Origin: Prevotellaceae bacterium
Lineage (GTDB): Bacteria; Bacteroidota; Bacteroidia; Bacteroidales; Muribaculaceae
DNA: 64,000 nt
Direction: 5' to 3'
NCBI GenBank assembly: GCA_021772015.1
Contig: JAETNS010000012.1
Span: forward strand, 42,779 to 106,778
Shown: positions 1 to 9,231 of the stretch, in pieces
Position numbering within the stretch: the first letter of the stretch is position 1
Layout of the letters: each line of letters starts with the position of its first letter
Made by a program: the position numbers and the translations under genes
The notes under the pieces: generated by a model
The model's input: the letters and a program-made list of their open reading frames with translations, nothing else
What the model was told of the DNA's origin: nothing
The model's database searches: none

Positions 1-759
1 AATAAGCCGAAATCATCACCAACTCATCAAAAAGAAAGTCCTTTACAGCAACCATGCCAGTCCAAGATCAATAATTCATTGTCAACCCAACCCACTAAAT
101 CCTCGTCGGACAAAATAGGAGGAATCCCAGGAACACCTTCTCAAGTTGAGGAAAAACTTCCCCAACTTGAGGCAGGCCATAAGTTCATAGAAGTTAATGA
201 GGTTAATGATTTCCGACGTATTCTGGGGAAATATCTAATAGGGGTAACAGAGATTGAATTGGAAGATCCATGGTTATATGAAAGATATCATTTGAAAAAT
301 CTTGAAGAATTTATAAGAACCGCGAACGACCTTACACAAGCATATCTACAAACTCAAACACTAAAAAAAATAACAATTATCACTCGTCATGCGGCCTTTA
401 ACAAAAACAAAAAGATCTCGGACCAAAACAAAGGGAAAAAGGAAAGAGGAGAAAACGATCTGATACAACCTCTTCTGCCTCGCGATGAAATCAACAAGCT
501 TAACAGAAAGCAATTGTCTGATTATAAAAGACTGACTACAGATCTCACCAATATCGGCATCGAGTTCACTTTTTCATTTAACGATGATATTGATGACTCA
601 CATGACCGATGTATAAGCCTGAGCAATGGTTGGTTTATCGCTTTGGGGCGTGGCTTGGACATTTATCAGAAAAGTAACTCTTTTGAAGCTAGAAAGTGCA
701 AAGGATTTAAAGTAACGTTCACTGATAAAAAACTTACCCCGGATAATATTCTGGATTAG
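1..759 (+). CDS. Protein with C-terminal MIT_C (MITD1-type) domain, 5' end outside window
   Basis: The reading frame is open from base 1, so the true start lies upstream; an internal TTG at 79 is unlikely to be the start. The visible N-terminal part is a Ser/Pro/Gln-rich linker. From about base 170 to the end the protein resembles the C-terminal phospholipase-D-like fold of eukaryotic MITD1 (MIT_C). It has a Leu-rich segment with an LKNLEEF motif near base 290, then an HDR motif at 601-609 followed by NGW.I.LGRGLD.Y, a signature that is very close to that of MITD1. In MITD1 this domain binds membranes and acts with ESCRT-III in abscission. No phospholipase HKD motif is visible, so it is probably a binding rather than catalytic domain. 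It is the first visible gene of the island operon, 13 bases before the next gene. The missing N-terminus could carry another domain. Confidence 0.7.
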   Translation, partial: NKPKSSPTHQKESPLQQPCQSKINNSLSTQPTKSSSDKIGGIPGTPSQVEEKLPQLEAGHKFIEVNEVNDFRRILGKYLIGVTEIELEDPWLYERYHLKNLEEFIRTANDLTQAYLQTQTLKKITIITRHAAFNKNKKISDQNKGKKERGENDLIQPLLPRDEINKLNRKQLSDYKRLTTDLTNIGIEFTFSFNDDIDDSHDRCISLSNGWFIALGRGLDIYQKSNSFEARKCKGFKVTFTDKKLTPDNILD

Positions 760-772
760 CCGACTGTTAATT

Positions 773-1222
773 ATGACCGATTTGAAAACAATGATGGATA
801 CCTTATCCTTAAACTCGATTAAGACTGAAATTGATTCTCAATTTTCGTCGATTGAAAACCATGGGAATGAAATGAAACTCGCGATAATGCTTTCATTCCT
901 CTTGGAAGACTCAGTTGAAGCACTTAAGAAGATTGATATCTCCAATTTTCTTGATCAGCTCCAGACCGAACTTAAAGATAAAATCAACCAGGTTGAGCAT
1001 TGGGACAAGGCGAACAATCTGTTACGTGAACATTTGACGAAAAACCAGGAACTGCTTACGCAATATGAGCGTTTCGAGTCCGATGTCGCAGAGCTTACTT
1101 TGGAGATAAATAATTGTCTTGAACGTTATGACAATGTATTACGGAGAGCGGGATTGGAACGTTGCCGTCAATCGATTGCAGAGATAGAAGCAACCAAGTC
1201 AGCCTATCAGACAGACATATGA
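773..1222 (+). CDS. Small coiled-coil protein of unknown function
   Basis: This 149-residue protein is acidic to neutral and almost entirely helical. Heptad-like stretches run from about residue 40 to 140, there are no membrane segments, and the two Cys residues form no metal motif. I do not recognise the family. Its stop codon overlaps the ATG of the radical-SAM gene in an ATGA arrangement, which points to translational coupling. It may be a scaffold or partner of the radical-SAM enzyme or of the larger coiled-coil protein downstream; that is inference from position only. Confidence 0.6.
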   Translation: MTDLKTMMDTLSLNSIKTEIDSQFSSIENHGNEMKLAIMLSFLLEDSVEALKKIDISNFLDQLQTELKDKINQVEHWDKANNLLREHLTKNQELLTQYERFESDVAELTLEINNCLERYDNVLRRAGLERCRQSIAEIEATKSAYQTDI

Positions 1223-1791
1223 CACTAAATGTATTCACAATAAGTAGAGAAGGCACTCATGTGTTGGGTCCGGGCAACCGCTATGTTATTTGGACCCAAG
1301 GGTGTCATAAGCGTTGTCTTGGCTGTGTAACCCCTGAAAGTCATACATTGGAAGGTGGCACACCAATTAAGTCGACTGATTTGGCAGCCGACATCATACT
1401 GAATAAGAACATTGATGGAATAACCATTACCGGAGGGGAGCCATTCATTCAATCGGAAGCATTAACAGAGATGCTTTCGGTTGTCCGACAATATCGTCCT
1501 GAGCTGTCGGTAATTATTTATACAGGATATGAATATGAGACATTACTCTCGCAACCCTTAAATAAGAAATTGTTGGATTATGCCGATATACTTATAGATG
1601 GGGCTTATATTGACGAATTGAATGATAACAAGGGGATTCGTGGTTCAAGCAACCAACGTATCATTGCCCTGTCTGAACGCTTGAAGCCGTATGTCGTACA
1701 CATGACGACTTCTCCGAGGAAAATACAACCGGTAGCTAATAAAAATGGCACAGTATGGCGGATAGGAGTTCCTAATAAAGAATCAAATTAA
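1219..1791 (+). CDS. NrdG-like radical-SAM activating enzyme
   Basis: The 190-residue protein begins at the ATG that overlaps the preceding stop codon. A longer frame back to 1162 lies inside the previous gene and adds nothing conserved. It carries the [4Fe-4S]-binding CxxxCxxC motif (Cys29, Cys33, Cys36) preceded by VIWTQGC, and the SAM-binding GGEPF motif with Glu74. Length and layout match the short activases of class III ribonucleotide reductase and related glycyl-radical enzymes, which reductively cleave S-adenosylmethionine to make a 5'-deoxyadenosyl radical. No glycyl-radical enzyme such as NrdD is encoded in the window. Its substrate may therefore be a protein or small molecule specific to this island. 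Fold assignment is strong; substrate is unknown. Confidence 0.85.
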   Translation: MTLNVFTISREGTHVLGPGNRYVIWTQGCHKRCLGCVTPESHTLEGGTPIKSTDLAADIILNKNIDGITITGGEPFIQSEALTEMLSVVRQYRPELSVIIYTGYEYETLLSQPLNKKLLDYADILIDGAYIDELNDNKGIRGSSNQRIIALSERLKPYVVHMTTSPRKIQPVANKNGTVWRIGVPNKESN

Positions 1792-1803
1792 AAGTAAATA
1801 CAT

Positions 1804-3318
1804 ATGAGTGGAGATTGCAAGGAATTGTCAATTAGAGGCGTAAATGAAGCCATCAGAACTGCCGAAAAGCGGTTCCGAAATAATGTCAGCAATGAAATTG
1901 CCGGTGCGGCAAAAATTGCCGTCAGAAATGCTGTGGAAATTGCTGACAGGCACATTCATTATGTCCAACAAGATATAAACGAAAAGATCAATAAGGTTAA
2001 TAATAATCTTAAAAATAAAATAGAACAGACACAACGACAGTTGGGAGCAAAGATTGACCAACAGTCACGACAGACAGCACAGGCACTTCAAGATCTTGAC
2101 CGTCGTCATACTAAGGCTCTGCGTGACTTGACTGATTCTGTCGCTGATGCGATCAAGGCACAAGACCGCCGTATAACGTCAGAGGTCAACCGTATTGACC
2201 GTAACATGGGCGTTCTTGCCGATGGCCTGAATTCAATAAGTCGGGGGATACAGGAACTTGCATCATCCACCAACCAAAAATTCCGCGATCAGCAGCAACA
2301 ACTGAATTCGGTTCAAAATGATATCAAGACGATTTTCGACCGTCAACAATCTGACACTAACAATAAATTACTGGCAGCCGGAGCCGCGCTGGCCATACTC
2401 GACGCTGTCAGAGAGCGCACGGATGTGGACCGATATGCTCCAAAGCATCTGCTTGACAGTATCCGGCTTAAAGAAGATCGTCTGCGGCATATTCAAAGTA
2501 ATCCAGACTCATGCACGATCACGGATGCCAATAATCTGATCGATGAAGCTATCGTACTCGAGAATGAAGCCATCCGCAACCGTGCCGAATGGGAACCGCC
2601 TCATCATGCGACTCTCACCTCTGCTATTGCCGTGCTTAAAATGCTCGAAGCCTCGGAGAAAATCGAAGTCACATCGCTTCACAATGAAAACGAGGTTGAA
2701 GAACTACGGGCAGACTACTGGACTCATGGGAAATATGGGAAAGTTCTGGCCGAAATACGGCGCATCAAAGAGGAAATCGAGAATATGCCTGTTGATACTC
2801 GTCGCCTTGACGAGCTACAATCGAAAATCAATCAACTCCAGAGAGAATCGGAAAACCTATTGATAGAGGCTGCTGAATTGGGATTGCTCAGTGAGAACCG
2901 TGTCATATTTTCCAACGACGTGCTTAACGCATTGGTTGAACAAGGTTGGGAATTTAAAGAAGGTGATTTTGAAGGTGGCGAGGAAGATTGCGACATGAGG
3001 GAAGGAATTTTTGCAATAATCTCCAATCCCGGGCGTGGCGAGGAATTGACGATTCGCGTTTTCCCACAAGAAGAGGATGGCAAAGTCATCAACAAAACAC
3101 TGTTTCACCGCAATGACAATATACATGAATCGACGGGGGCATTCCGCAGCCGCATGGAAGCCATCCGCAAAGAAATTGAAAAGAGCGGATATGAAATCGG
3201 GCCTCTTGAAGCTCCCGGATATGGAGGCGATGGCAAAGTGGAGATTCTCCGCAAGCCTGAAGAACTTCGTCGCAAGGGTGCTTCCCAAAAGTTGAAAAAG
3301 GCTCTTTCCCATGAATAA
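1804..3318 (+). CDS. Long coiled-coil protein of unknown function
   Basis: The 504-residue protein begins with a short helical region rich in Ala, Ile and Val. A long Gln/Asp/Arg-rich coiled coil follows from about residue 50 to 180. A central helical region reaches about residue 350 and includes a second coiled coil near 310-350. A more globular, Glu/Gly-rich C-terminal part has a GWEFKEGDFEGGEED segment and alternating hydrophobic strands. There is no signal peptide or membrane span. It starts 12 bases after the radical-SAM gene and ends 23 bases before the AAA+-protease gene. It could form a filament-like scaffold or be the client handled by the AAA+ protein. I do not recognise the family. 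Confidence 0.6.
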   Translation: MSGDCKELSIRGVNEAIRTAEKRFRNNVSNEIAGAAKIAVRNAVEIADRHIHYVQQDINEKINKVNNNLKNKIEQTQRQLGAKIDQQSRQTAQALQDLDRRHTKALRDLTDSVADAIKAQDRRITSEVNRIDRNMGVLADGLNSISRGIQELASSTNQKFRDQQQQLNSVQNDIKTIFDRQQSDTNNKLLAAGAALAILDAVRERTDVDRYAPKHLLDSIRLKEDRLRHIQSNPDSCTITDANNLIDEAIVLENEAIRNRAEWEPPHHATLTSAIAVLKMLEASEKIEVTSLHNENEVEELRADYWTHGKYGKVLAEIRRIKEEIENMPVDTRRLDELQSKINQLQRESENLLIEAAELGLLSENRVIFSNDVLNALVEQGWEFKEGDFEGGEEDCDMREGIFAIISNPGRGEELTIRVFPQEEDGKVINKTLFHRNDNIHESTGAFRSRMEAIRKEIEKSGYEIGPLEAPGYGGDGKVEILRKPEELRRKGASQKLKKALSHE

Positions 3319-3341
3319 TCACAGTTTGGTTAGGCTCAAAC

Positions 3342-6300
3342 ATGTCTGTCACACGCATTGAGAATATTGATTTGGATCACCGGGGGATGCTTACAGCCAT
3401 CTTCGGGATGAATAATGCCAGCGAGGTATTTATAACGAAAGATATGCGCATACATAATATGCGAGAAATTCTTTATCTATACCTTAAGGAACAAGGGTAT
3501 ATCCCGGTATTTTACGATGACAAGGCTTTTTCCTACGAAGAATGGCCATTATTGCGGCTTTTCTCGTTTACTCCCCGTCCAAAAGATCAACCTGTTCCAC
3601 CCCGCCGGGATTTTTTCACAGGAAAGGGACCTATGGCTCGGACTCGGGCTACGTCTGAACATAACGCTCAACAACATGAAGCAACCGAATCGCACCATGA
3701 TTCGATACATGTCGAAAGTGAAGGCAATCAGAGGCGCTTCATTGTTAACCAGAGCGAAGCGTTCTTTACCACAGTCCACAATTATGTGAAAGGTCACAAC
3801 GGGGATAAACTTGCAATTGTATTGGTGATGCCCGAGACTTTCGAGATGGATATGGCGGCACAAGTCAAATGGAATGATCTGAAATCCAATTTTGACCGTA
3901 ACCGTCTAGGCTTAAGAGTTATCAACCTTTACAATGTTTCGCCAGAGCAATTTGTCAAGGAGTTTCAAGCCTCGGATTCCGTGTTCAATGCTCCTATTCT
4001 CGATGATTTTCCACAACCCCAGGAGGAAGGTGCAGAGATAAAACCTAAAGGAAGACCTAAAACTGTCTATTATCTTGGAGCTCCGGAACGGGACGAAATC
4101 AGCAGCATGCTTAATCGTCGGAGACTCTTGGCTAATGGCGGACTTTCAAACATATTCCACAAGACAAGCTGGGATGATATAGTATTGCGATTATGGCAGA
4201 AAGCAGCCTCTAACGAAGAAAATACTCCCCATTTGATAAGTGAATATCTAAAATATGATGATATGGACGCGACGATTGACGGAATCAATACAACCAAAGC
4301 CATTGACAAGCTCAATTCCTTGGAGGGAATTGACAATATCCGAGACCAATTTGCCTTATATCGGCAGGCATTAGCCAGACACCGGGCAGGCAATGGAAGC
4401 GGACGTTTTCGTCCACATATGGCATTGATGGGAAGTCCCGGTACCGGCAAAACAACTGTCGCCCGTTTATTCGGAGACATTTTGCGCGAAGATGGGCTTC
4501 TTCCAAAGGGACAATTCATCAAGGTGACGGCCGGTGATCTTATAGCAGGCTATGTCGGACAGACCAGGATTAAAACAGCCAAAATTTGTGAGCAGGCGCG
4601 TGGAGGTGTGCTTTTCCTCGACGAAGCCTATGGGCTGATGTCCGGCAATAACGACCATGGAGATGCTGATTTTGGTAAAGAAGCGATAGAAGTTCTTATC
4701 CAATTCATGGAAGACAACGATGACTCACTTGTGATCCTTGCCGGATATACCAATGAGATAAACGACTTGATTGACAACGGGAATCAAGGATTCCGACGTC
4801 GTTTCAATGACCTGGGTTTGTTTGAATTCCATGACTACTCGGCCGAGGTACTGTACAATATCGCTCATAATATGATCAGAGTGCCGGCGACTGATGCATT
4901 TTTCAATGCTCTGCGGGGTATCATACGTTACAAATGGGCATACCGGAACAAGAAATTCGGCAATGTCGGCGAGATTGAAAATCTGGTTAATCTCATTGAA
5001 AGCCAATACTTGTCATTCAAAACCACAGAGCCTCTTGATGTCAGGCATCTACCCCACGAATTACGGATCCTCGTTGATGAGACAATGCTTGATTCAGACA
5101 CCTTACTTGCTGAGTTAAAAGACATTATTGGCCAAGAGGGGGTCAAAGAGCTTATTACAGAGCTTTTCGACAATGTGCTGGCAGATCGCATTATGCTCCA
5201 GAACATTGAAGGATTCACCCCTAAAATGCCGAAGCTTAACTTTATATTCAAAGGCAATCCCGGTACCGGGAAAACCACAATAGCCCGAATAATAGGGGAG
5301 ATACTTCAGCGTCTTGGCATATTCCCCCCAACGAAAGGCAAAGTTGTCACTGAAAGATCAGGTAATGATCTTCTACAATATTCACCTGCCGATATGAAAG
5401 CGCTATTCGAAGCGAATATAGGCAAGATGTTGTTTGTTGACGAGGCTTACCTGCTTTTACAAAGCCCTCGAGTGGTTGGCGATATCATTCAAAATATCGA
5501 ATTGGCAGAGTTCAAGAATAAAATATCGGTAGTATTGGCTGGTTATCCCCAAGAAATTCAACAGCTCATTGAATCCAACCCGGGCTTTGCCAGACGTTTC
5601 CAGGAGATACAATTCACAGATTACACCAACGAGCAACTTTATGAAATTCTCTGCCGCAAGGTTGCGCAGACTCCCAATATCACAATGGATACGGAGTCGT
5701 GCCGAAAGGCTGGAATGCGATATTTTTCAACGCTGGAGCGGGGACGCAATTTCGGGAATGCCGGAGAAGCCGAAAACCTGCTTGATCGACTGATAAAAAA
5801 TCTCAAGAGGCGTTACGTCCGAGCCTCTGCGGAACAACGGGCTAACAAAGATTTTGCTGAGCGCATATTACCCTGTGACTTCCCCGGATATGAACAAGTT
5901 GTGTCACATGCCGCTTCAGACTCTCTGTCAAATCCATCTGAAAACCCCGGGAAGACTGCAGAAGTCAAATTGGATAGAGAAATCGATTGCGCTCTTGAAA
6001 ATGATTCTGACCGCGTTCGAAATGGAAGTGATATCTACGCCTCGGTTGGTCTCATTGAAAACGGGAATTCAATGGGAACCGGCTTTATCATTTCTATTAA
6101 AAACCGATACATCATGACAGCAAGCCATGTGGTGGAATATAATCGAAAATTCACGTTCACATTAAACATGGGAAATGGCATTCATCGCAGCAGTCTCAAT
6201 TTGCTGTGGAATAACCCGACCCATGACTTAGCGATTCTACAGGCAGATTCACTTCCATCCGATGCCAAATTCTTCGCCCTTGATTCCAGGACCCCGCGCG

Positions 6301-6623
6301 ATCCAGGAAGTGCCCTTCGCATTGTGGCTTTTCCTCATGGTCTTGAAGTATCAAATAAGGCAATCCTAACCAGTGGAGCCATAGCCAACTATGAGAACAA
6401 TCTTTCCATTGTCAACGAGAATGGTTCAAGAAGAAAGTTTAACGCAATACGTACTGAAGCCCAAGCCACACATGGCTCTTCGGGAGGCCCGGTCGTTTTT
6501 GCCGATTCTATGGCTGTCATGGGAGTGTTACACGGTGGGATAAACAAAGATGGCTTCTTTATGAATGTTGCGTCAGACATTTCACAGCTACTTGAAGAAG
6601 CCGCCCTGAGAATTAGATTCTAA
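3342..6623 (+). CDS. Tandem CbxX/CfxQ-type AAA+ ATPase fused to trypsin-like protease
   Basis: This 1093-residue protein has three parts. Residues 1 to about 330 form an unassigned domain with a polar linker near 85-125. Two CbxX/CfxQ (SpoVK-like) AAA+ modules follow. The first has Walker A GSPGTGKT at 364-371 and Walker B ending in Asp427-Glu428. The second has Walker A GNPGTGKT at 638-645 and Walker B Asp700-Glu701. Residues about 900-1093 form a trypsin-like serine protease with a complete triad: His929 in TASH, Asp962 in HDLAIL and Ser1047 in GSSGGP. No signal peptide is present, so it should act in the cytoplasm. CbxX proteins remodel protein complexes by threading; fusion to a protease suggests ATP-driven or ATP-gated proteolysis. 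It may be the effector of the island, with the neighbouring kinase and phosphatase as control. That role is inference. Confidence 0.9.
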   Translation: MSVTRIENIDLDHRGMLTAIFGMNNASEVFITKDMRIHNMREILYLYLKEQGYIPVFYDDKAFSYEEWPLLRLFSFTPRPKDQPVPPRRDFFTGKGPMARTRATSEHNAQQHEATESHHDSIHVESEGNQRRFIVNQSEAFFTTVHNYVKGHNGDKLAIVLVMPETFEMDMAAQVKWNDLKSNFDRNRLGLRVINLYNVSPEQFVKEFQASDSVFNAPILDDFPQPQEEGAEIKPKGRPKTVYYLGAPERDEISSMLNRRRLLANGGLSNIFHKTSWDDIVLRLWQKAASNEENTPHLISEYLKYDDMDATIDGINTTKAIDKLNSLEGIDNIRDQFALYRQALARHRAGNGSGRFRPHMALMGSPGTGKTTVARLFGDILREDGLLPKGQFIKVTAGDLIAGYVGQTRIKTAKICEQARGGVLFLDEAYGLMSGNNDHGDADFGKEAIEVLIQFMEDNDDSLVILAGYTNEINDLIDNGNQGFRRRFNDLGLFEFHDYSAEVLYNIAHNMIRVPATDAFFNALRGIIRYKWAYRNKKFGNVGEIENLVNLIESQYLSFKTTEPLDVRHLPHELRILVDETMLDSDTLLAELKDIIGQEGVKELITELFDNVLADRIMLQNIEGFTPKMPKLNFIFKGNPGTGKTTIARIIGEILQRLGIFPPTKGKVVTERSGNDLLQYSPADMKALFEANIGKMLFVDEAYLLLQSPRVVGDIIQNIELAEFKNKISVVLAGYPQEIQQLIESNPGFARRFQEIQFTDYTNEQLYEILCRKVAQTPNITMDTESCRKAGMRYFSTLERGRNFGNAGEAENLLDRLIKNLKRRYVRASAEQRANKDFAERILPCDFPGYEQVVSHAASDSLSNPSENPGKTAEVKLDREIDCALENDSDRVRNGSDIYASVGLIENGNSMGTGFIISIKNRYIMTASHVVEYNRKFTFTLNMGNGIHRSSLNLLWNNPTHDLAILQADSLPSDAKFFALDSRTPRDPGSALRIVAFPHGLEVSNKAILTSGAIANYENNLSIVNENGSRRKFNAIRTEAQATHGSSGGPVVFADSMAVMGVLHGGINKDGFFMNVASDISQLLEEAALRIRF

Positions 6624-6635
6624 ATTCATAAAAAT

Positions 6636-7424
6636 ATGGCAATAGACACCAGATGCCCGGTTTGCAATGAGACAATACAAAAAGGTGTATGCCCTCAATG
6701 CGGCTATGCGCTCATACTCTTCCCCTCTGAAGTGCCGGAAGCTATCCACGAGTTTGAGGAAAAACGGCTGCAAGTAGCACACGATATCTTGTCTCAAAAA
6801 GAAAAATCCATCCGTAACCAGGAAGGGATGAAGCAAGAGCTTTGTATCGTAAAAGCTGAACATAGCCAATCAAAATCCGAGAACCTTGCGCTCGCTAAAC
6901 AATTGAAAATTCTCGAAAATGAGTGTAAAGAAGCGAAAGCTACGGAAAGTCGCTTAAAGTCGGACATATCCGATCTGCGACGCACTATAAAAGGACAGGA
7001 TTCCGATATTGCAAAAATTACCAACGAAATAGAAAAAGCGCAGAAAGCCGAAATGGTTGCAAAACAGAAATTACAAATCGCGCTTGCACACCCTATGCTG
7101 TCAACAGCAAATTTCATCCTGAATGACAACGGTAAATTTTCTATTTTACCTATCAATGGCGACGGAGTGAGTTTTTTTGCTTCGGGTCCTGGTATGGAAT
7201 TATGTCCAGTCCCTGAATCACAGATTATCCTCCTCCCGATAATGACCAGGACAAAAATTGCTTTCAGTGTCACTAAAAGCTCATCCGGATCCTATAAACT
7301 TACCGACTTGGCTCATAATGTCATGATTACTGGGGGCAAAAATGAGATGCGCCTCACCAATGAGCTGAAGATTAATGTGTCCGGCGAACAATTCGAACTT
7401 CACTTTTCACTTCAACAAAAATAA
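6636..7424 (+). CDS. Zinc-ribbon, coiled-coil and beta-rich protein
   Basis: The 262-residue protein starts with a short zinc ribbon, CPVC at residues 7-10 and CPQC 8 residues later. A long charged coiled coil follows from about residue 60 to 150. The C-terminal 110 residues look beta-rich, with alternating hydrophobic stretches and no Cys motif. The C-terminal part could be a forkhead-associated or Ig-like fold that reads phosphopeptides from the adjacent kinase, but I see no decisive FHA residues, so this is only a suggestion. It lies 12 bases after the AAA+-protease gene and 11 before the vWA gene. Confidence 0.6.
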   Translation: MAIDTRCPVCNETIQKGVCPQCGYALILFPSEVPEAIHEFEEKRLQVAHDILSQKEKSIRNQEGMKQELCIVKAEHSQSKSENLALAKQLKILENECKEAKATESRLKSDISDLRRTIKGQDSDIAKITNEIEKAQKAEMVAKQKLQIALAHPMLSTANFILNDNGKFSILPINGDGVSFFASGPGMELCPVPESQIILLPIMTRTKIAFSVTKSSSGSYKLTDLAHNVMITGGKNEMRLTNELKINVSGEQFELHFSLQQK

Positions 7425-7435
7425 TTAAAAAAGAA

Positions 7436-8299
7436 ATGAGTTACAATCTTCATTGGAATCCTAAACATCCAGGTCATATAGTCTATTTGATAGACTTATC
7501 CGGATCAATGGCACGCGAAATCAATGGCCGGAGAATGGTTGATATTGTGATCAACGACGTTATAAAAGCACTATTCAGGGCTTTGAGAAACGAGATACTG
7601 AACGAGGATGACATCCTCGACATGTTTTCAATAACAGTTATCGGTTATCACTCCGATGTGATTAAGTTGATGGACACCTATTCTGCGGTGCAATTCAACA
7701 GGTTTATGAAAGATTCATTAAAGAGGGGACACCTGTTTAACACAGGAATAGGAGGAGATGCCGAGCCTAAGTGGCAGACCTATATGGGAGATGCTTTTGA
7801 AGCAGCTTCGACAGACATAAAAAATTGGATTGACACTCAAGGCAAAAAAGGGCTGGCCACTCCCGCTCCTGTGGTTATCAACATAACCGACGGAGATCCT
7901 TATGAAGGAAATAGCTTTGCATATGAGAAAGCACTTGCGGCTGCAAACCGGCTTAAGAATATCCGGACTCCGGATGGTAATACGTTGCTATTCAACATAC
8001 ATTTTTCGCCAGACTCTAACGCGACGAGGGTTGTCCTTCCCTCTACACCTCCGCAGGCACGCAGTGCCCGTTTCCTTTACGAAGCATCCTCTATAATACC
8101 GCCATCCTTGGTCGAGAGCGCCAAAATGGTGTCTGATTGGCAAGGATCAGTGATCACATCCACCAGTAAGGCGATGGTATCAAACGAAAAAAACACCGAC
8201 TCCCTGCTAAGGTTTATTCAATGGGGAACTTCCACCGGTGGCGTTAATGCCGGCATGGAAAATGCCCAACGGCAGTATGAACTTCCCAAACCAGAATGA
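7436..8299 (+). CDS. TerY/YegL-like von Willebrand factor A protein
   Basis: The 287-residue cytoplasmic protein has a complete metal-ion-dependent adhesion site: Asp20-x-Ser22-x-Ser24 in IDLSGSM, Thr115 in QTYMGD and Asp152 in NITDGDP. The vWA fold spans roughly residues 14-240 and mediates metal-dependent protein binding. Length and the following PP2C and kinase genes match TerY of TerY-P triads and E. coli YegL. Its stop codon overlaps the ATG of the phosphatase gene, so the two are probably translationally coupled. It is likely the adaptor that docks the phosphatase or kinase onto a target; the target is unknown. Confidence 0.88.
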   Translation: MSYNLHWNPKHPGHIVYLIDLSGSMAREINGRRMVDIVINDVIKALFRALRNEILNEDDILDMFSITVIGYHSDVIKLMDTYSAVQFNRFMKDSLKRGHLFNTGIGGDAEPKWQTYMGDAFEAASTDIKNWIDTQGKKGLATPAPVVINITDGDPYEGNSFAYEKALAAANRLKNIRTPDGNTLLFNIHFSPDSNATRVVLPSTPPQARSARFLYEASSIIPPSLVESAKMVSDWQGSVITSTSKAMVSNEKNTDSLLRFIQWGTSTGGVNAGMENAQRQYELPKPE

Positions 8300-9231
8300 T
8301 GGTCGTCAGTTCTAAAATACTAACGTGTTTCAAAACATCCAAATTCGGGCTATCGGAGAAGAAGTGTTCCGACAGTTTCGCGGTCTCTGCCGACGGTATG
8401 GCCATGGCCATAGCTGACGGTGTAACAAAATCGTACTTCTCTCGCTTCGTCTCCAAACCACTCACGGAACAGTATGTCACATCCGCTTTTGTCGCCGGAG
8501 AACTCTTTGACGACAAAAATATCATCAGGCTTCTCTCCATGACGCGTGACTATTGGGACCTCGAAACACGGGAATATGAAGCATCTGTCGATGAGGACAC
8601 AGCTTCCGATCTTGCATATCAACGAGAGAGATTTGGAATGGGAGCGTCAACCTTTGCCGGCATTAAAATAACTGATGAAGCATTAGCCTTCGATGTTTTA
8701 GGTGACTCATGCATATTTATAATTCCCGACTCTCCGGAAATTACACCTATGATTTTGACCAGTATGCCTGCCTCGACAGATAGCAAACAAGAGAAGCCTT
8801 TTGTGTGCAATTTTGGGACACATCCACATTTCCTCGATACAAATGGTCGTATGGTCGGTGAGCCATTGTCTGGTAAAATCACACCTTTCCCTTGCACAAT
8901 TATATTGATGACTGACGCTCTTGCAGACTGGTTTTGCCGCAACTATACCCTCACAAATGGCGGGAAACTCATAGGTCTCCTAAAGAGCATAGATTCCCAG
9001 AAATCTTTCAATAACTATATTTCCCTTCTTAGAGATCAAGACTTGCATAATGATGATGTAACTCTTATTGTAGCTGAAATATCTGTTTCATGCTTAGATT
9101 TTGAGCATCCGTGGGGCAAGAATATCAAAGGTCTCCTGCCTTCAACATTAGACCAAAACGAAGAAACAGATTCCAAATATTCCCAGAACACTTTGAAGTC
9201 ACGCTTTTTGAAATGGCTAAGATTGTCTTGA
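8296..9231 (+). CDS. PP2C-family protein phosphatase of the TerY-P triad
   Basis: The 311-residue protein shows the PP2C metal-binding pattern: Asp26 in KCSDSF, Asp41-Gly42 in AIADGV, a GAST segment, LGDSC, Asp207 in LMTDALADWF and Asp254 in NDDVTL. PP2C enzymes remove phosphate from Ser/Thr using two Mn or Mg ions. It corresponds to PphC/YegK of E. coli and the phosphatase of TerY-P triads. The first two codons are both ATG; translation could begin at either. It overlaps the vWA gene by 4 bases and the kinase gene by 19 bases, which supports tight stoichiometric expression. It probably reverses the action of the next gene product. Confidence 0.88.
   Translation: MMVVSSKILTCFKTSKFGLSEKKCSDSFAVSADGMAMAIADGVTKSYFSRFVSKPLTEQYVTSAFVAGELFDDKNIIRLLSMTRDYWDLETREYEASVDEDTASDLAYQRERFGMGASTFAGIKITDEALAFDVLGDSCIFIIPDSPEITPMILTSMPASTDSKQEKPFVCNFGTHPHFLDTNGRMVGEPLSGKITPFPCTIILMTDALADWFCRNYTLTNGGKLIGLLKSIDSQKSFNNYISLLRDQDLHNDDVTLIVAEISVSCLDFEHPWGKNIKGLLPSTLDQNEETDSKYSQNTLKSRFLKWLRLS

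Noticed and set aside
9111..9212. Longer N-terminus for the kinase
   Set aside because: It overlaps the phosphatase gene by 121 bases and lacks kinase-family residues; the ATG at 9213 gives a normal start.
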